Source: an uncultured Colwellia sp.
GTDB lineage: Bacteria; Pseudomonadota; Gammaproteobacteria; Enterobacterales; Alteromonadaceae
Length of the DNA: 64,000 nucleotides
Direction: 5' to 3'
NCBI GenBank assembly: GCA_913058395.1
Contig: CAJXQI010000013.1
Coordinates: 1-64,000, forward strand
The position numbers were made by a program, and so were the translations under genes. Numbering within the stretch: the first letter of the stretch is position 1; each line of letters starts with the position of its first letter. Below, one piece after another: positions 1 through 8,960 of the stretch. The notes below the pieces were generated by a model. That model saw nothing but the letters and a program-made list of their open reading frames with translations, searched no databases and was not told the origin of the DNA.

Positions 1-2
1 TG

Positions 3-80
3 GGTTGCCCCGAAGAAGTGGAGCGCATTATGGCGATTTCTCGCGGCACGTCAACTGTTAAATGCACTTTATTTGCTTAA
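3..80 (+). CDS. C-terminal tail of a gene cut by the window edge (uncertain)
   Basis: An open frame enters at base 3 and stops at TAA 78-80, giving 25 residues that end in CTLFA. The stretch EEVERIMAISRG looks faintly like a helix-turn-helix end, but it is too short to assign. The opposite strand is also open here, so the coding strand is not certain. Confidence 0.25.
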   Translation, partial: GCPEEVERIMAISRGTSTVKCTLFA

Positions 81-421
81 AGGTGTTTGTCTGCTTTTTA
101 ATTATACAAATCGCATTTTAAACACGCTATTTATTAAGAATTGGGCTTATAACTACATATAAGATTCACCTGAACTTAAAATAGTCATTACCTATACAAA
201 CTACTTATTGCATTTAATACCTTTTAACCTGGCTATTGTATAGTAAGGATAAAAGAGAAATTACGGCGAAATTTATCACTGAGATTAGCCTTTAAAGGCA
301 TCAAAGGTATTTATCTGATTAAATTGAATAAAAATTGCACTTATAGTTGCACATTACTAAAAGGTGGGTAACATAGAATTGCAATTTAAGTTTTTTATAA
401 AATAATAATTAGGTATCCATT
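81..421. other. Intergenic region upstream of the RRM gene
   Basis: About 340 AT-rich bases without a convincing gene. There is a 12-bp perfect palindrome (GCCTTTAAAGGC, 288-299). Two TTGCAC direct repeats start 12 bp apart (335-340 and 347-352), close upstream of the next gene. They could be promoter or operator elements, but no matching -10 is clear. Confidence 0.4.
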
Positions 422-865
422 ATGAAGTCTCCTCAAGCATTAACGCTAATTGTAGCGTTGGTATTTGCTATTGCCGTTTACTTTCTAGCTGGCAGTGCAT
501 TTGAATTAAGTAATATAAGTGTTGCGGTAGTAGCGTTTGTTTGTGCATTTGTTGCCCCTCTTGTTGGCAAGGCTAACAGCGTTGGCCAAGAAGCCGAAGC
601 AAACATTACAACATTATATGTTGGTAATTTACCGTATAGAGCAAATGAAGCGGCAGTTAGAGAATTGTTTTCAGAATACGGACAAGTTCAATCTGTAAGA
701 TTAATGAAAGACAAGCACACAGGTAAAAGACGTGGTTTTGGTTTTGTTGAGATTTCTTCACCAGATGCTGATAAAGCGATAACGGAATTAAACGATAGTG
801 AATTTCAGCAAAGAACATTGAAAGTGCGTGAAGCTAAAGAGCGACCGGAAAAAGGCGCTGAATAG
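422..865 (+). CDS. Membrane-anchored RRM-type RNA-binding protein
   Basis: 147 aa. The N-terminus carries two hydrophobic segments (about residues 5-25 and 31-50), followed by one RNA recognition motif at about 64-140. Both RNP signatures are plain: RNP2 LYVGNL (65-70) and RNP1 KRRGFGFV (102-109), and the tail is charged. RRM proteins of this size are usually soluble single-domain RNA chaperones; the membrane hairpin suggests this one holds RNA at the inner membrane, which is inference. It stands alone with its own terminator just downstream. RNA target unknown. Confidence 0.85.
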   Translation: MKSPQALTLIVALVFAIAVYFLAGSAFELSNISVAVVAFVCAFVAPLVGKANSVGQEAEANITTLYVGNLPYRANEAAVRELFSEYGQVQSVRLMKDKHTGKRRGFGFVEISSPDADKAITELNDSEFQQRTLKVREAKERPEKGAE

Positions 866-887
866 AAATTTTATCGTACAGTCTTTA

Positions 888-911
888 AGGCCCACTTTTG
901 TGGGCTTTTTT
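888..911 (+). terminator. Rho-independent terminator of the RRM gene
   Basis: The stem GCCCAC (890-895) and GTGGGC (900-905) enclose a TTTT loop and are followed by six T. It lies about 25 nt after the stop codon. Confidence 0.85.
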
Positions 912-1117
912 GTATCTAAATCTCATTGAAATTATTTAATTACAATAGTTAAAGAGTAATATCAGTAATAGTTAATCAACACGCCCTAGTTCATTAACTA
1001 TCTCTCACCTTCAATTTATCCTAAAATATTGGTACTAATTAGTAGACAAAAACTGGGCAATCGCTAAAATCGGCGCCTTTATATCGTCATCCGCTTCATT
1101 ATTAACAAGGTAACTCA

Positions 1118-2212
1118 ATGTTTAGCCACATTCACCCAGATAACTATCAGCAGCAACTTGATGAAAAACAGCAATCTATTGCTACAGATTTTGCTCAATT
1201 TGATTTACCAAAATTCGAAATATTTACTTCTCCTACACTTAACTACCGTCAGCGTGCGGAATTTAGGGTTTGGCATGAAGGCGATGACTTGTATTACATT
1301 ATGTTTGATAGCAAGACAAAGCAAAAATTTCGCGTTGATGATTTCCCCGTAGCCAGCACATTAATAAATCAGTTTATGTCTGCATTACTTATCGATATAA
1401 AAGATAAAGAAATTTTGCGTCAGCGCTTATTTCAAGTGGATTTTCTGTCAACAATGAGCGGCGAAGTATTGGTTAGCTTGCTTTATCATAAGCAGTTAGA
1501 TGATGAGTGGATAGAACAAGCAGAGCAATTAAAGTTACGTCTTAGCGCTATTGCCCCTGTTGATATTATCGGCCGAGCTCGCAAGCAAAAAGTGATACTT
1601 AATAAAGACTATGTAATGGAAACATTAACCGTAGGCGACAAACAGTTTCATTATCAACAAGTAGAAAATAGTTTTACGCAACCGAATGCCGTCGTAAACG
1701 AAAAAATGCTGTTATGGACACAACAAGCAACTAAAAATGCTGGTGGCGATTTAATAGAGTTATATTGTGGCAATGGCAATTTTGGTATGGCGCTTGCGGA
1801 AAACTTTGATCGAGTGCTTGGTACTGAAATTTCAAAATCATCGGTAAAGTCTGCACAAGTAAATATTGCCGCTAACAACTTAGAAAATGTCGACATTGTA
1901 AGAATGGCAAGCGAAGACTTTAGTCAGGCAATGAACGGCGAGCGAGTGTTTCGACGTTTAGAGGGTTTTGATTTAACGAGCTATAAATACCAAACTGTAC
2001 TTGTTGATCCACCACGTGCAGGTCTTGATCCTGACAGTGTAGAGTTAATCAGTCGATTTGAGCGTATTATCTATATTTCTTGTAATCCAGAAACATTACG
2101 CGATAACCTGATCGAATTAGTAAAAACCCATAAAATTGAGCACTTTGCTTTATTCGATCAATTCCCATATACCCATCATATTGAAACTGGCGTTATTTTG
2201 ACTCGACTTTAG
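1118..2212 (+). CDS. trmA: tRNA (uracil-54-C5)-methyltransferase TrmA
   Basis: 364 aa, close to the 366 aa of E. coli TrmA. It makes ribothymidine at position 54 of the tRNA T-loop, using S-adenosylmethionine. The SAM-binding motif [16 protein letters not shown] is at 212-227, the VDPPRAG motif at 296-302, the catalytic nucleophile C322 in ISCNPETL, and the catalytic base E356. No N-terminal TRAM domain is present, as expected for TrmA rather than RlmD/RlmC. Its 3' end overlaps the convergent fabR by 20 nt. E. coli also has trmA near fabR. Confidence 0.97.
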   Translation: MFSHIHPDNYQQQLDEKQQSIATDFAQFDLPKFEIFTSPTLNYRQRAEFRVWHEGDDLYYIMFDSKTKQKFRVDDFPVASTLINQFMSALLIDIKDKEILRQRLFQVDFLSTMSGEVLVSLLYHKQLDDEWIEQAEQLKLRLSAIAPVDIIGRARKQKVILNKDYVMETLTVGDKQFHYQQVENSFTQPNAVVNEKMLLWTQQATKNAGGDLIELYCGNGNFGMALAENFDRVLGTEISKSSVKSAQVNIAANNLENVDIVRMASEDFSQAMNGERVFRRLEGFDLTSYKYQTVLVDPPRAGLDPDSVELISRFERIIYISCNPETLRDNLIELVKTHKIEHFALFDQFPYTHHIETGVILTRL

Positions 2213-2846
2213 ACTTTTTCCGAGCTTCAACACGTACGTCGTTTCGTAAACCAAACTCAAAGGCGCCGCGAGCAATAAACCTTAGTTGTTTAATTGTTCG
2301 TAGTGCTAATTCTTTTAAGTCTTTTTTATCACAATCTAACGCATCAGACCCAGCACTAAACACGATAGTCACCGCGGCATTTGCTTGTAAATAAGCAACT
2401 TCGGCATCTAATTTATTGGCTTGCTGTAAATAATCACACAGCTCAAGTGTAAAATAACGAATTTCACGGTTTACTGCAGCACGAAATGCCGCCGAAGTTC
2501 CTGAGCGTTCACGTAATAACAGCCTAAAAATATTACCGTTATTCTCGATAAACTCCATAAAAGTAAGTACCGATATTTGAATAACTGAACCACCTTTTTC
2601 GATACGTTGTCTTGCCTGACGCATTAGTTGGCGTAAAGTTAAACCGGCTTCATCAACTAAGGTTAGTCCTAATTCATCCATATCACTAAAATGGCGATAA
2701 AATGATGTTGGCGCTAGTCCCGCTTCCTTTGCAACTTCTCGCAAGCTTAAACTAGAAAAGCTACGCTCACTACTGAGTTGCCCCAATGCTGCATCAATTA
2801 ATTGTCGACGGGTTTTTTCTTTCTGTAGCGCTCGAATTCCGCTCAT
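2193..2846 (-). CDS. fabR: HTH-type transcriptional repressor FabR
   Basis: 217 aa TetR-family repressor of unsaturated fatty acid genes. The N-terminal helix-turn-helix ([20 protein letters not shown]) is nearly identical to E. coli FabR. The ligand domain keeps the [17 protein letters not shown] block. I start at the ATG giving [11 protein letters not shown], because it aligns with the family start and AGGTG sits nine bases upstream; two longer in-frame starts (ATG 2852, GTG 2858) lack a properly spaced ribosome site. It is divergent from the desaturase it probably controls and convergent with trmA. Confidence 0.95.
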   Translation of the reverse strand: MSGIRALQKEKTRRQLIDAALGQLSSERSFSSLSLREVAKEAGLAPTSFYRHFSDMDELGLTLVDEAGLTLRQLMRQARQRIEKGGSVIQISVLTFMEFIENNGNIFRLLLRERSGTSAAFRAAVNREIRYFTLELCDYLQQANKLDAEVAYLQANAAVTIVFSAGSDALDCDKKDLKELALRTIKQLRFIARGAFEFGLRNDVRVEARKKSKVESK

Positions 2847-2995
2847 GGCCATTAACACCTAGTAATTATTTCACTATAAAACTAAGCTGGTATGATACTG
2901 AAAACCGTTAACATTGCTAGTAAATTGACATAAATCACTGACAAATGTCTCTAGTTTGAATTTTTTATGACAAGTCGATATTAGCCAAACAACAC

Positions 2996-3023
2996 TTGAC
3001 TCTGCGTTAAGTGAAGTTAAAAT
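2996..3023 (+). promoter_or_regulatory. Sigma-70 promoter of the desaturase gene
   Basis: TTGACT (2996-3001) and TAAAAT (3018-3023) are separated by 16 bp, each one mismatch from consensus. The FabR operator begins at the next base, so a bound repressor would cover the transcription start. Confidence 0.7.
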
Positions 3024-3041
3024 AGCGTACATCTGTACACT
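3024..3041. promoter_or_regulatory. FabR operator upstream of the desaturase
   Basis: AGCGTACATCTGTACACT is an imperfect palindrome (GCGTACA-N2-TGTACAC) matching the known FabR site type of E. coli fabA/fabB (AGCGTACA half-site). It lies 35 bp before the desaturase start codon and within the fabR-desaturase divergent region. It shares 14 of 18 bases with the site before yqfA at 51820-51837. Confidence 0.85.
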
Positions 3042-3075
3042 GAAATTTTAGTGTTTAACCCTAAATGGAAGATCA

Positions 3076-4194
3076 ATGAACAAACCTCCTGTAATTTGGC
3101 TAAATGTTTTTGTATTTAGTATCACCTTTTTATTCGCCGCAATAGCCGTGCCTTACCGAGCCTTTACCCATGGTTTTGACGCAACTGAAATCACCGTCGC
3201 TATTATTTGTTTTATTTACTGCGGAATGTCAATTACTGCGGGCTACCATAGGTTATGGTCTCACAAAACTTACCAAGCACATTGGTCATTACGCATTCTT
3301 TATGCGCTAGGTGGTGCATTTGCTTTGCAAAACAGCGCATTACATTGGTCTTCAGATCACCGTATTCACCATAAACATGTCGATAAAAACCATGTTGACC
3401 CATATTCAGCAAAAATGGGCTTTTGGCATTCGCATATCGGTTGGATGATTAGAGATTATCAACCAGAGCGTTACAGTAACTATGAGAATGTTCGCGATCT
3501 GCAAAAAGATCCTATCGTGGTATGGCAACACAAGCATTACTTGCTACTAACAGTTTTAATGAACATTGGAGTACCATTATTATTTGGCTTCTGGCATGGC
3601 GATGTCATCAGTAGTTTACTTTTAGTTGGGTTTCTAAGGCTAGTATTGAGTCACCACACAACATTTTTTATTAATTCATTAGCACACATTTGGGGTAAGC
3701 AAACTTACACTGAAAAAAACACTGCTCGTGATAATGGCTTTTTAGCTTTCTTCACCTTTGGTGAGGGCTACCATAACTTCCACCATATTTTTGAAAATGA
3801 TTACCGCAATGGCATTCGTTGGTGGCAGTTTGATCCAACAAAGTGGTTGATTAAAGGTTGTGAACATTTAAAACTGACTTCTAAATTACGCGTAACACCT
3901 GAAGATAAAATTGAAAAAGCACGCTTGTCGATGATATTACTGCGTAGCCAAGAAAAAATTGCATTGCACCCAGATGCAGAGCAACTACTTGAGCGTTTAC
4001 AACAAGAGTACGACGAACTGATTAATAAGGTGAATGCCTTTTATGCTGCTCGTAAAGCCTTACTTGCAAGTAAGCGTGATCAACTTATTGCAGACGTTGA
4101 AAACTCAGATGCAATGACACAATACCAAGAAATTAAGCTACTTTTAGCCGAACAAAGACGTAGTTGGCAAAATATGGTAGAAAAGCTAGCATAA
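3076..4194 (+). CDS. Acyl-CoA/acyl-lipid fatty acid desaturase (membrane, di-iron)
   Basis: 372 aa integral membrane desaturase. It shows the three histidine boxes of the family: HRLWSH (58-63), HRIHH (95-99) and HNFHH (233-237). Four or so hydrophobic segments surround them. It introduces a cis double bond into acyl chains, probably delta-9, using oxygen and an electron donor. The C-terminal 100 residues form a charged, helical extension with possible coiled coil. Located next to fabR and behind a FabR operator, it is most likely the aerobic arm of unsaturated fatty acid synthesis for membrane fluidity in the cold. Exact regiospecificity cannot be read from sequence. Confidence 0.93.
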   Translation: MNKPPVIWLNVFVFSITFLFAAIAVPYRAFTHGFDATEITVAIICFIYCGMSITAGYHRLWSHKTYQAHWSLRILYALGGAFALQNSALHWSSDHRIHHKHVDKNHVDPYSAKMGFWHSHIGWMIRDYQPERYSNYENVRDLQKDPIVVWQHKHYLLLTVLMNIGVPLLFGFWHGDVISSLLLVGFLRLVLSHHTTFFINSLAHIWGKQTYTEKNTARDNGFLAFFTFGEGYHNFHHIFENDYRNGIRWWQFDPTKWLIKGCEHLKLTSKLRVTPEDKIEKARLSMILLRSQEKIALHPDAEQLLERLQQEYDELINKVNAFYAARKALLASKRDQLIADVENSDAMTQYQEIKLLLAEQRRSWQNMVEKLA

Positions 4195-4209
4195 AAACAG
4201 TTACCTCCG

Positions 4210-4253
4210 TTTTAATTCCTGCTAAAATTTTCCCATTAAGGCAGGAATTAAAA
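4210..4253. repeat. Perfect 13-bp inverted repeat in the sthA leader
   Basis: TTTTAATTCCTGC (4210-4222) and its exact complement GCAGGAATTAAAA (4241-4253) enclose an 18-nt loop. It starts 15 nt after the desaturase stop, and its right arm abuts the AAAAGGG that is the only ribosome-site candidate for sthA. There is no T-tract, so it does not look like an ordinary terminator. Confidence 0.7.
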
Positions 4254-4263
4254 GGGTTTATCA

Positions 4264-5700
4264 TTGAGTAAGCAAGCACAAAGTAAAACGACAAACAAAA
4301 CCACTAAAAGTTACGACTTCGATGCCATTATAATCGGCACAGGTCCTGGTGGTGAAGGCGCGGCAATGAACTTGGCAAAACGCGATAAGCACGTTGCCAT
4401 TATTGAGCGTTATCATAATGTTGGCGGTGGTTGTACTCACTGGGGCACTATCCCTTCAAAGGCACTACGACAATCTGTAAGCCGTTTAATTGAATATAAT
4501 TCCAACCCGTTATTTAATGCTGGCCAAAATGCTAAGCAATTAACTTTTCAAGATATTCTCAGCCATGCATCAGCCGTTATTCGCAAGCAAGTAAATTTGC
4601 GTAGTGGTTTTTATAACCGTAATCAAGTTGAACACTTTTATGGTGAAGCATCATTTGTTGATGCAAATACAATTCAAGTACTCCGTACTGATGGCTCTGT
4701 CGATACTATCACCGCAAAACAAATAGTCATTGCAACTGGTTCTCGACCATATCACCCTGATGATGTTGATTTCTCACATCCACGTGTATATGACTCAGAC
4801 AGTATTTTGTCACTTGAGCATTCACCAAGACATATTATTATTTATGGCGCAGGGGTTATTGGCAGTGAGTATGCGTCGATATTTCGTGGCCTCGGGGTAA
4901 AAGTTGATTTGATCAACACCCGTGATCGTTTATTGTCATTTTTAGATGATGAAATGTCAGATTCTTTAAGTTATCACTTATGGAATAATGGCGTTGTTAT
5001 ACGCCACGGCGAACAAATAGAACGTGTTGAAGCCAGTGAAGACTCGGTTATTGTACATTTAGAATCAGGTAAAAAAATGCGTGCTGACTGTCTATTATTT
5101 GCAAATGGTAGAACAGGCAACACGGCTGATTTAAAACTTGAAAATGCTGGCTTAAAAGCTGATGGCCGCGGGCAATTAAAAGTTAATGAAGCTTACGAAA
5201 CTGAAGTTGAAGGCATTTTTGCCGTTGGTGATGTTATTGGTTACCCAAGTTTAGCTAGTGCAGCATTTGATCAAGGTAGAATTTGTGCCAGTGCTATGCT
5301 TAATGGCAATGGTAAAGCTAAACTTACCGTCGACATTCCGACGGGGATTTATACCATTCCAGAAATCAGCTCAGTTGGTAAAACTGAGCAAGAGTTAACG
5401 GAAGCAAAAATACCTTATGAAGTGGGTAGAGCACAGTTTAAGCACCTCGCCAGAGCACAAATTTCAAATAATTTAGTTGGCTCTTTAAAAATTCTTTTTC
5501 ATCGAGAAACTAAAGAAATCTTAGGTATTCACTGTTTTGGTGAAAATGCCGCGGAAATCATTCATATTGGTCAGGCGATTATGCAACAAACCAATGGTGG
5601 CAATACCATTGAATACTTTGTTGAAACCACCTTTAACTATCCAACCATGGCTGAAGCATTCCGCGTTGCAGCATTAAATGGTCTAAATCGATTATTTTAA
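4264..5700 (+). CDS. sthA: Soluble pyridine nucleotide transhydrogenase SthA
   Basis: 478 aa flavoprotein, about 12 residues longer than E. coli SthA at the N-terminus. It exchanges hydride between NADPH and NAD+ to balance cofactors. The FAD-binding motif GTGPGGEG is at 25-32. The active-site region reads [13 protein letters not shown]: the first Cys (C57) is kept but the second Cys of the usual redox disulfide is Thr (T62), the hallmark of SthA against lipoamide dehydrogenase and glutathione reductase. The second nucleotide fold ([14 protein letters not shown]) and the C-terminal dimer domain are complete. The start is a TTG codon, preceded by a strong hairpin. Confidence 0.95.
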   Translation: MSKQAQSKTTNKTTKSYDFDAIIIGTGPGGEGAAMNLAKRDKHVAIIERYHNVGGGCTHWGTIPSKALRQSVSRLIEYNSNPLFNAGQNAKQLTFQDILSHASAVIRKQVNLRSGFYNRNQVEHFYGEASFVDANTIQVLRTDGSVDTITAKQIVIATGSRPYHPDDVDFSHPRVYDSDSILSLEHSPRHIIIYGAGVIGSEYASIFRGLGVKVDLINTRDRLLSFLDDEMSDSLSYHLWNNGVVIRHGEQIERVEASEDSVIVHLESGKKMRADCLLFANGRTGNTADLKLENAGLKADGRGQLKVNEAYETEVEGIFAVGDVIGYPSLASAAFDQGRICASAMLNGNGKAKLTVDIPTGIYTIPEISSVGKTEQELTEAKIPYEVGRAQFKHLARAQISNNLVGSLKILFHRETKEILGIHCFGENAAEIIHIGQAIMQQTNGGNTIEYFVETTFNYPTMAEAFRVAALNGLNRLF

Positions 5701-5803
5701 TTGAAAATGAGCAAGGCAAAGTTATTTTACTTAGCTTTGCTCATATTAGGTTCACCTTTTAGCTATTTTTAGCCGCTTAAACCATGTCATATTAGGGATG
5801 ATT

Positions 5804-6298
5804 ATGAAATATAGTTTACTACTGGTTTTATTTTTCTCAGCATTTACAACTCACGCAAGTGATGACTTTACTATTTACTTAACTCGTCACGCCGAAAAGC
5901 AAAGTGAGTCGAAAGACCCAAAACTTACAGATTGTGGTGCGCAACGAGCGCAGCAATTGGCGAGTATATTAGAGAAAGTTAACATTGAGCGTGTCTATAG
6001 CACACCGTACAACAGAACGATGGCAACTGCGGCACCAACAGCAAAGCAGCAAGGCTTAGTTGTAGAACAATATTCACCTGCAAAATTAGCATTGTTTGCG
6101 AAAAAATTATTGCAAAAAAAGGAAAGTGTTTTGGTTGTGGGCCATAGTAATACCACACCACAGCTATCGGCTTTACTAAGTGACTTAGATGTCGCAGACA
6201 TCACTGAAAAGGAATATCGCAACTTATATCAAATACAAGTTAGTGATAGCGGTAAAGTTTTAACGTTATTAACACAACCACTAACTTGTCATTATTAA
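5804..6298 (+). CDS. Exported histidine phosphatase (SixA/phosphoglycerate mutase family)
   Basis: 164 aa. An N-terminal signal peptide ending near THAS is followed by a compact histidine-phosphatase domain with the LTRHAEK motif (phospho-accepting His), VYSTPYNRTMATA and the late VVGHSNT His. The size and motif spacing match SixA-like small phosphatases, though SixA itself is cytoplasmic. I chose ATG 5804 over ATG 5798, because AGGG (5794-5797) lies six bases before it and directly abuts the upstream ATG. Substrate unknown. It converges on the next lipoprotein gene with only three bases between stops. Confidence 0.85.
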   Translation: MKYSLLLVLFFSAFTTHASDDFTIYLTRHAEKQSESKDPKLTDCGAQRAQQLASILEKVNIERVYSTPYNRTMATAAPTAKQQGLVVEQYSPAKLALFAKKLLQKKESVLVVGHSNTTPQLSALLSDLDVADITEKEYRNLYQIQVSDSGKVLTLLTQPLTCHY

Positions 6299-6301
6299 CA
6301 G

Positions 6302-6805
6302 CTACATTTCTAAAGGATTACCCTTTGTACCTGGGGTAATCAATTCAATTTCGGTAATAGTAAAAGGTGTGCCCCACTGTTGAATGGTCATCACATTTTT
6401 TACTTTGCCTTTAATTCGAACAATAGCACCATTTTGAGCAAACTCTTTTTTCATATTCATCGGTAAAATTTTCTTACCTGAATCAGTAATAATGCCGTAA
6501 AAGCCACCTTCTAAGTTTAAGAACTGTACACGACCTCGTTGCCAGCCGCTAAATTCACCTTTTGATTTATCTTTTAATTCTTCCATTTTATGCCCTTTTA
6601 GTTCGTCAGCACTAATTGGCGTAGCAACAAGCTTTGTTGCTTCTTGCTGAGTATTATCCTCAGTCACTTCTTGTGTCTTTGCTTCATCAGCTTTTACCGT
6701 ATTATTAGTCTCTTCGGTAGTAGAGCTACTACCACAAGCACTAAGTAACAGGGAAAGTACAAGTGCTGATAAAAATTTAGTGTTAGTTGTCATGATCATA
6801 TCCAT
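6302..6805 (-). CDS. Lipoprotein with an OB-fold-like C-terminal domain
   Basis: 167 aa. The signal peptide ends in the lipobox LLSAC, with the lipidated Cys at about residue 24. A Thr/Glu-rich linker follows, then a beta-rich domain (about 75-165) with the pattern GFYGIITDSGKKILPM / AIVRIKGKVKNV / PFTITEIELI. This resembles OB-fold proteins by strand pattern only. Three in-frame ATG starts cluster at 6805, 6799 and 6793, and none has an obvious ribosome site. Function unknown; it is probably an outer or inner membrane periplasmic lipoprotein. Confidence 0.75.
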   Translation of the reverse strand: MDMIMTTNTKFLSALVLSLLLSACGSSSTTEETNNTVKADEAKTQEVTEDNTQQEATKLVATPISADELKGHKMEELKDKSKGEFSGWQRGRVQFLNLEGGFYGIITDSGKKILPMNMKKEFAQNGAIVRIKGKVKNVMTIQQWGTPFTITEIELITPGTKGNPLEM

Positions 6806-6964
6806 AAAGAATCAGTTTCTGTCTCAAGCATACCTTAATCTAAAAGCAATAACCAAATGCAATAGTGATAACCTAAATGAATTTCATAAGTTTAGTCATT
6901 GTTTTTAAATTGAGTTTTATTTATTTAAACAAATTATTAGCAAAAAGTTGCGATGAGGAAATAT

Positions 6965-6990
6965 AAAAAAAGGAGCCTAAGGCTCCTTTA
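6965..6990 (-). terminator. Rho-independent terminator of hemE
   Basis: The stem AAAGGAGCC (6969-6977) and GGCTCCTTT (6981-6989) has a 3-nt loop. The A-run on its left side reads as a T-tract on the minus strand, about 60 nt after the hemE stop. Confidence 0.85.
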
Positions 6991-7047
6991 ATATATAGAA
7001 TTTAAGTGGCGTTACAATAGAACGTACAGCCAACTTTTAACTACAAT

Positions 7048-8115
7048 TTATTTATGAAATGGCTTACTTAAACGGTGTACTGACTCAATAAAGTGTCCAG
7101 CATGCTCAGGGTTCACATCAGGGTGAATACCATGGCCCAAGTTAAATACATGGCCTGTTCCACCTTCACCAAAACCAGTTAAGATTTTAGATACTTCTTG
7201 TTCGATACGTGGCAATGGTGCGTATAACATAGACGGGTCCATGTTACCTTGCAATGCAACTTTATCACCTACGCGCGCTTTAGCGTTCTCAATATCAATA
7301 GTCCAATCAAGACCCACAGCATCACAACCTGTTGCTGCAATATCTTCTAACCACATGCCACCATTTTTGGTGAATAGTGTTACTGGTACTTGGCGACCAT
7401 CATTATGACGAGTCAGTCCGTCAACAATTTTTGCCATGTATTGTAATGAAAATTCTTTGTAATCTCGCGGTGAAAGTACACCACCCCATGTGTCAAATAC
7501 CATGACTGATTGTGCACCAGCAGCTATTTGCGCATTAAGGTATAAAATTACCGAGTCAGCTAATTTATCTAATAATAAATGTAATGTTTGTGGCTCAGCA
7601 AACATCATTTTTTTGATTTTAGTGAAAGCTTTAGAACTACCACCTTCAATCATGTATGTCGCAAGTGTCCACGGGCTACCAGAAAAACCAATTAATGGCA
7701 CATCGCCGTTAAGTGTTTTCTTAATAGTACGAACTGCATTCATAACGTATTGCAATTCGCCTTCTGGATCAGGAATACCTATTTTATCAACATCAGCTTT
7801 ACAAGTAATTGGACGTTGAAACTTAGGGCCTTCGCCCGTTTCAAAATAAAGTCCTAAACCCATCGCATCAGGAATAGTTAAAATATCGCTGAACAGAATT
7901 GCAGCATCAAGCGGAAAACGACGTAATGGCTGAATAGTAACTTCACAGGCTAAGTCAGCATCACGACAAACTGTCATGAAATCGCCAGCACCTTTACGTA
8001 CTTCACGATACTCAGGTAAATAACGACCAGCTTGACGCATCATCCAAACAGGGGTGTAATCAACAGGTTGACGCAATAACGCGCGCAAATAAGTATCATT
8101 TTTTAATTCAGTCAT
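7048..8115 (-). CDS. hemE: Uroporphyrinogen decarboxylase HemE
   Basis: 355 aa, one residue longer than E. coli HemE. It removes four acetate carboxyls from uroporphyrinogen III to give coproporphyrinogen III in heme synthesis. The N-terminal signature [11 protein letters not shown] is at 26-36, and the second signature [17 protein letters not shown] is intact. The gene stands alone between a terminator and a long upstream region. A possible promoter for it lies close upstream (TTGAAG and TATTAT, minus strand, about 8134-8161), which would leave a very short leader. Confidence 0.97.
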   Translation of the reverse strand: MTELKNDTYLRALLRQPVDYTPVWMMRQAGRYLPEYREVRKGAGDFMTVCRDADLACEVTIQPLRRFPLDAAILFSDILTIPDAMGLGLYFETGEGPKFQRPITCKADVDKIGIPDPEGELQYVMNAVRTIKKTLNGDVPLIGFSGSPWTLATYMIEGGSSKAFTKIKKMMFAEPQTLHLLLDKLADSVILYLNAQIAAGAQSVMVFDTWGGVLSPRDYKEFSLQYMAKIVDGLTRHNDGRQVPVTLFTKNGGMWLEDIAATGCDAVGLDWTIDIENAKARVGDKVALQGNMDPSMLYAPLPRIEQEVSKILTGFGEGGTGHVFNLGHGIHPDVNPEHAGHFIESVHRLSKPFHK

Positions 8116-8680
8116 GAAAATTCTTCTCCGCTATAATATGGGCGCATTCTAGCACTTCAAAATTTATTGATCTATGTCCCAAATCAATTCTAAGGCAGCT
8201 CTTCTCATTCAAAGCACTTTTTTAGTTGGATTTTTGTAAATTTTGTGACAAAAGACAAAAATACTTAAATGCAATTGCTCAATCTAGTACTTACCAGAAA
8301 ACTAGTTACTCTAAAACTTGCTCAATAAAACATCAGCACAAAATAAAATTTAAAATTATTTTAATTTTTTTTCACATGCACAAATCAAACTTGTGTCAGC
8401 ATTTTTTACAACTTATTCCTTATATTTCATTGACTTTCACAACTGTGGTAAACCAGTGACTAAATAAATATCAGCGTTTTCACATTTTTCTGCGTCACCT
8501 TTACACCTTGATTGATAACATTTTTTTACAATTCACGACGACCTTCAATAACGAGTATGCTTTTAGCTACTTCCATTTTTAGCCTTAATCGTAATAAATG
8601 AGCCATTTCACAATGCTTTCTTCGAGTCATAAACACTCTTATATACGAATAAGTTCGTGGAATATATGCTCTATTAAAGT
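8116..8680. other. Intergenic region upstream of hemE
   Basis: About 560 AT-rich bases. The short open frames on both strands have no ribosome site, no recognisable domain and composition like the surrounding spacer, so I do not call genes. The part next to hemE should hold its promoter. The remainder shows nothing I can name; a candidate small RNA follows from 8683. Confidence 0.5.
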
Positions 8681-8682
8681 TG

Positions 8683-8711
8683 TTGCACCATGAAAAAGCC
8701 TTTGCTATAAA
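8683..8711 (+). promoter_or_regulatory. Candidate promoter of a small RNA
   Basis: TTGCAC (8683-8688) and TATAAA (8706-8711) are spaced 17 bp, followed by a GC-rich discriminator (CCCGCG). No coding gene follows closely, but a terminator does. Confidence 0.5.
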
Positions 8712-8717
8712 TTGTCC

Positions 8718-8825
8718 CGCGTTACACAAAAACAATAATAAAAATAAAGAAATAAATAAAAAGAAGCTAGTTAAACTAGACCATACAGCGAGCATTTCAA
8801 GCCTTACTTCGGTAAGGCTTTTTTA
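8718..8825 (+). ncRNA. Candidate small RNA of about 105 nt
   Basis: The unit runs from the predicted start of the promoter at 8683-8711 to a strong terminator at 8799-8825. Between them is an A-rich single-stranded stretch (about 8725-8765) and no convincing reading frame; the only ATG (8690) gives a six-codon peptide that overlaps the promoter. This promoter-short transcript-terminator arrangement is typical of trans-acting sRNAs. I do not recognise the family and no homology can be checked here. Confidence 0.4.
8799..8825 (+). terminator. Rho-independent terminator with TTCG loop
   Basis: AAGCCTTAC (8799-8807) and GTAAGGCTT (8812-8820) pair perfectly around a TTCG tetraloop, with the T-run continuing to 8824. 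No coding sequence ends near it on the plus strand, which supports a non-coding transcript upstream. Confidence 0.85.
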
Positions 8826-8960
8826 TTGCCTAAATTTTATTAGTGCCATTAAGTTCGCGATAAAATTCGTCATAAAGTGATGAATAAGCCCCTTCCTACT
8901 TTTTTGATAAAAGTACTTTAAGCGCTAAAACATGAATAACTAAAATAAGTTGAAAACATT

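Noticed and set aside
2847-2858. Longer start of fabR (GTG 2858 or ATG 2852)
   Set aside because: The ribosome site AGGTG is too close to these codons, and the family start aligns with ATG 2846.
4264-5700. Lipoamide dehydrogenase or glutathione reductase instead of SthA
   Set aside because: The second redox Cys is Thr ([13 protein letters not shown]), which is the SthA pattern.
8226-8880. Several 66-89 codon frames on both strands upstream of the unknown membrane protein
   Set aside because: Low-complexity Lys/Asn/Ile-rich or Ser/Phe-rich translations, no ribosome sites, and one overlaps the candidate sRNA and its terminator.
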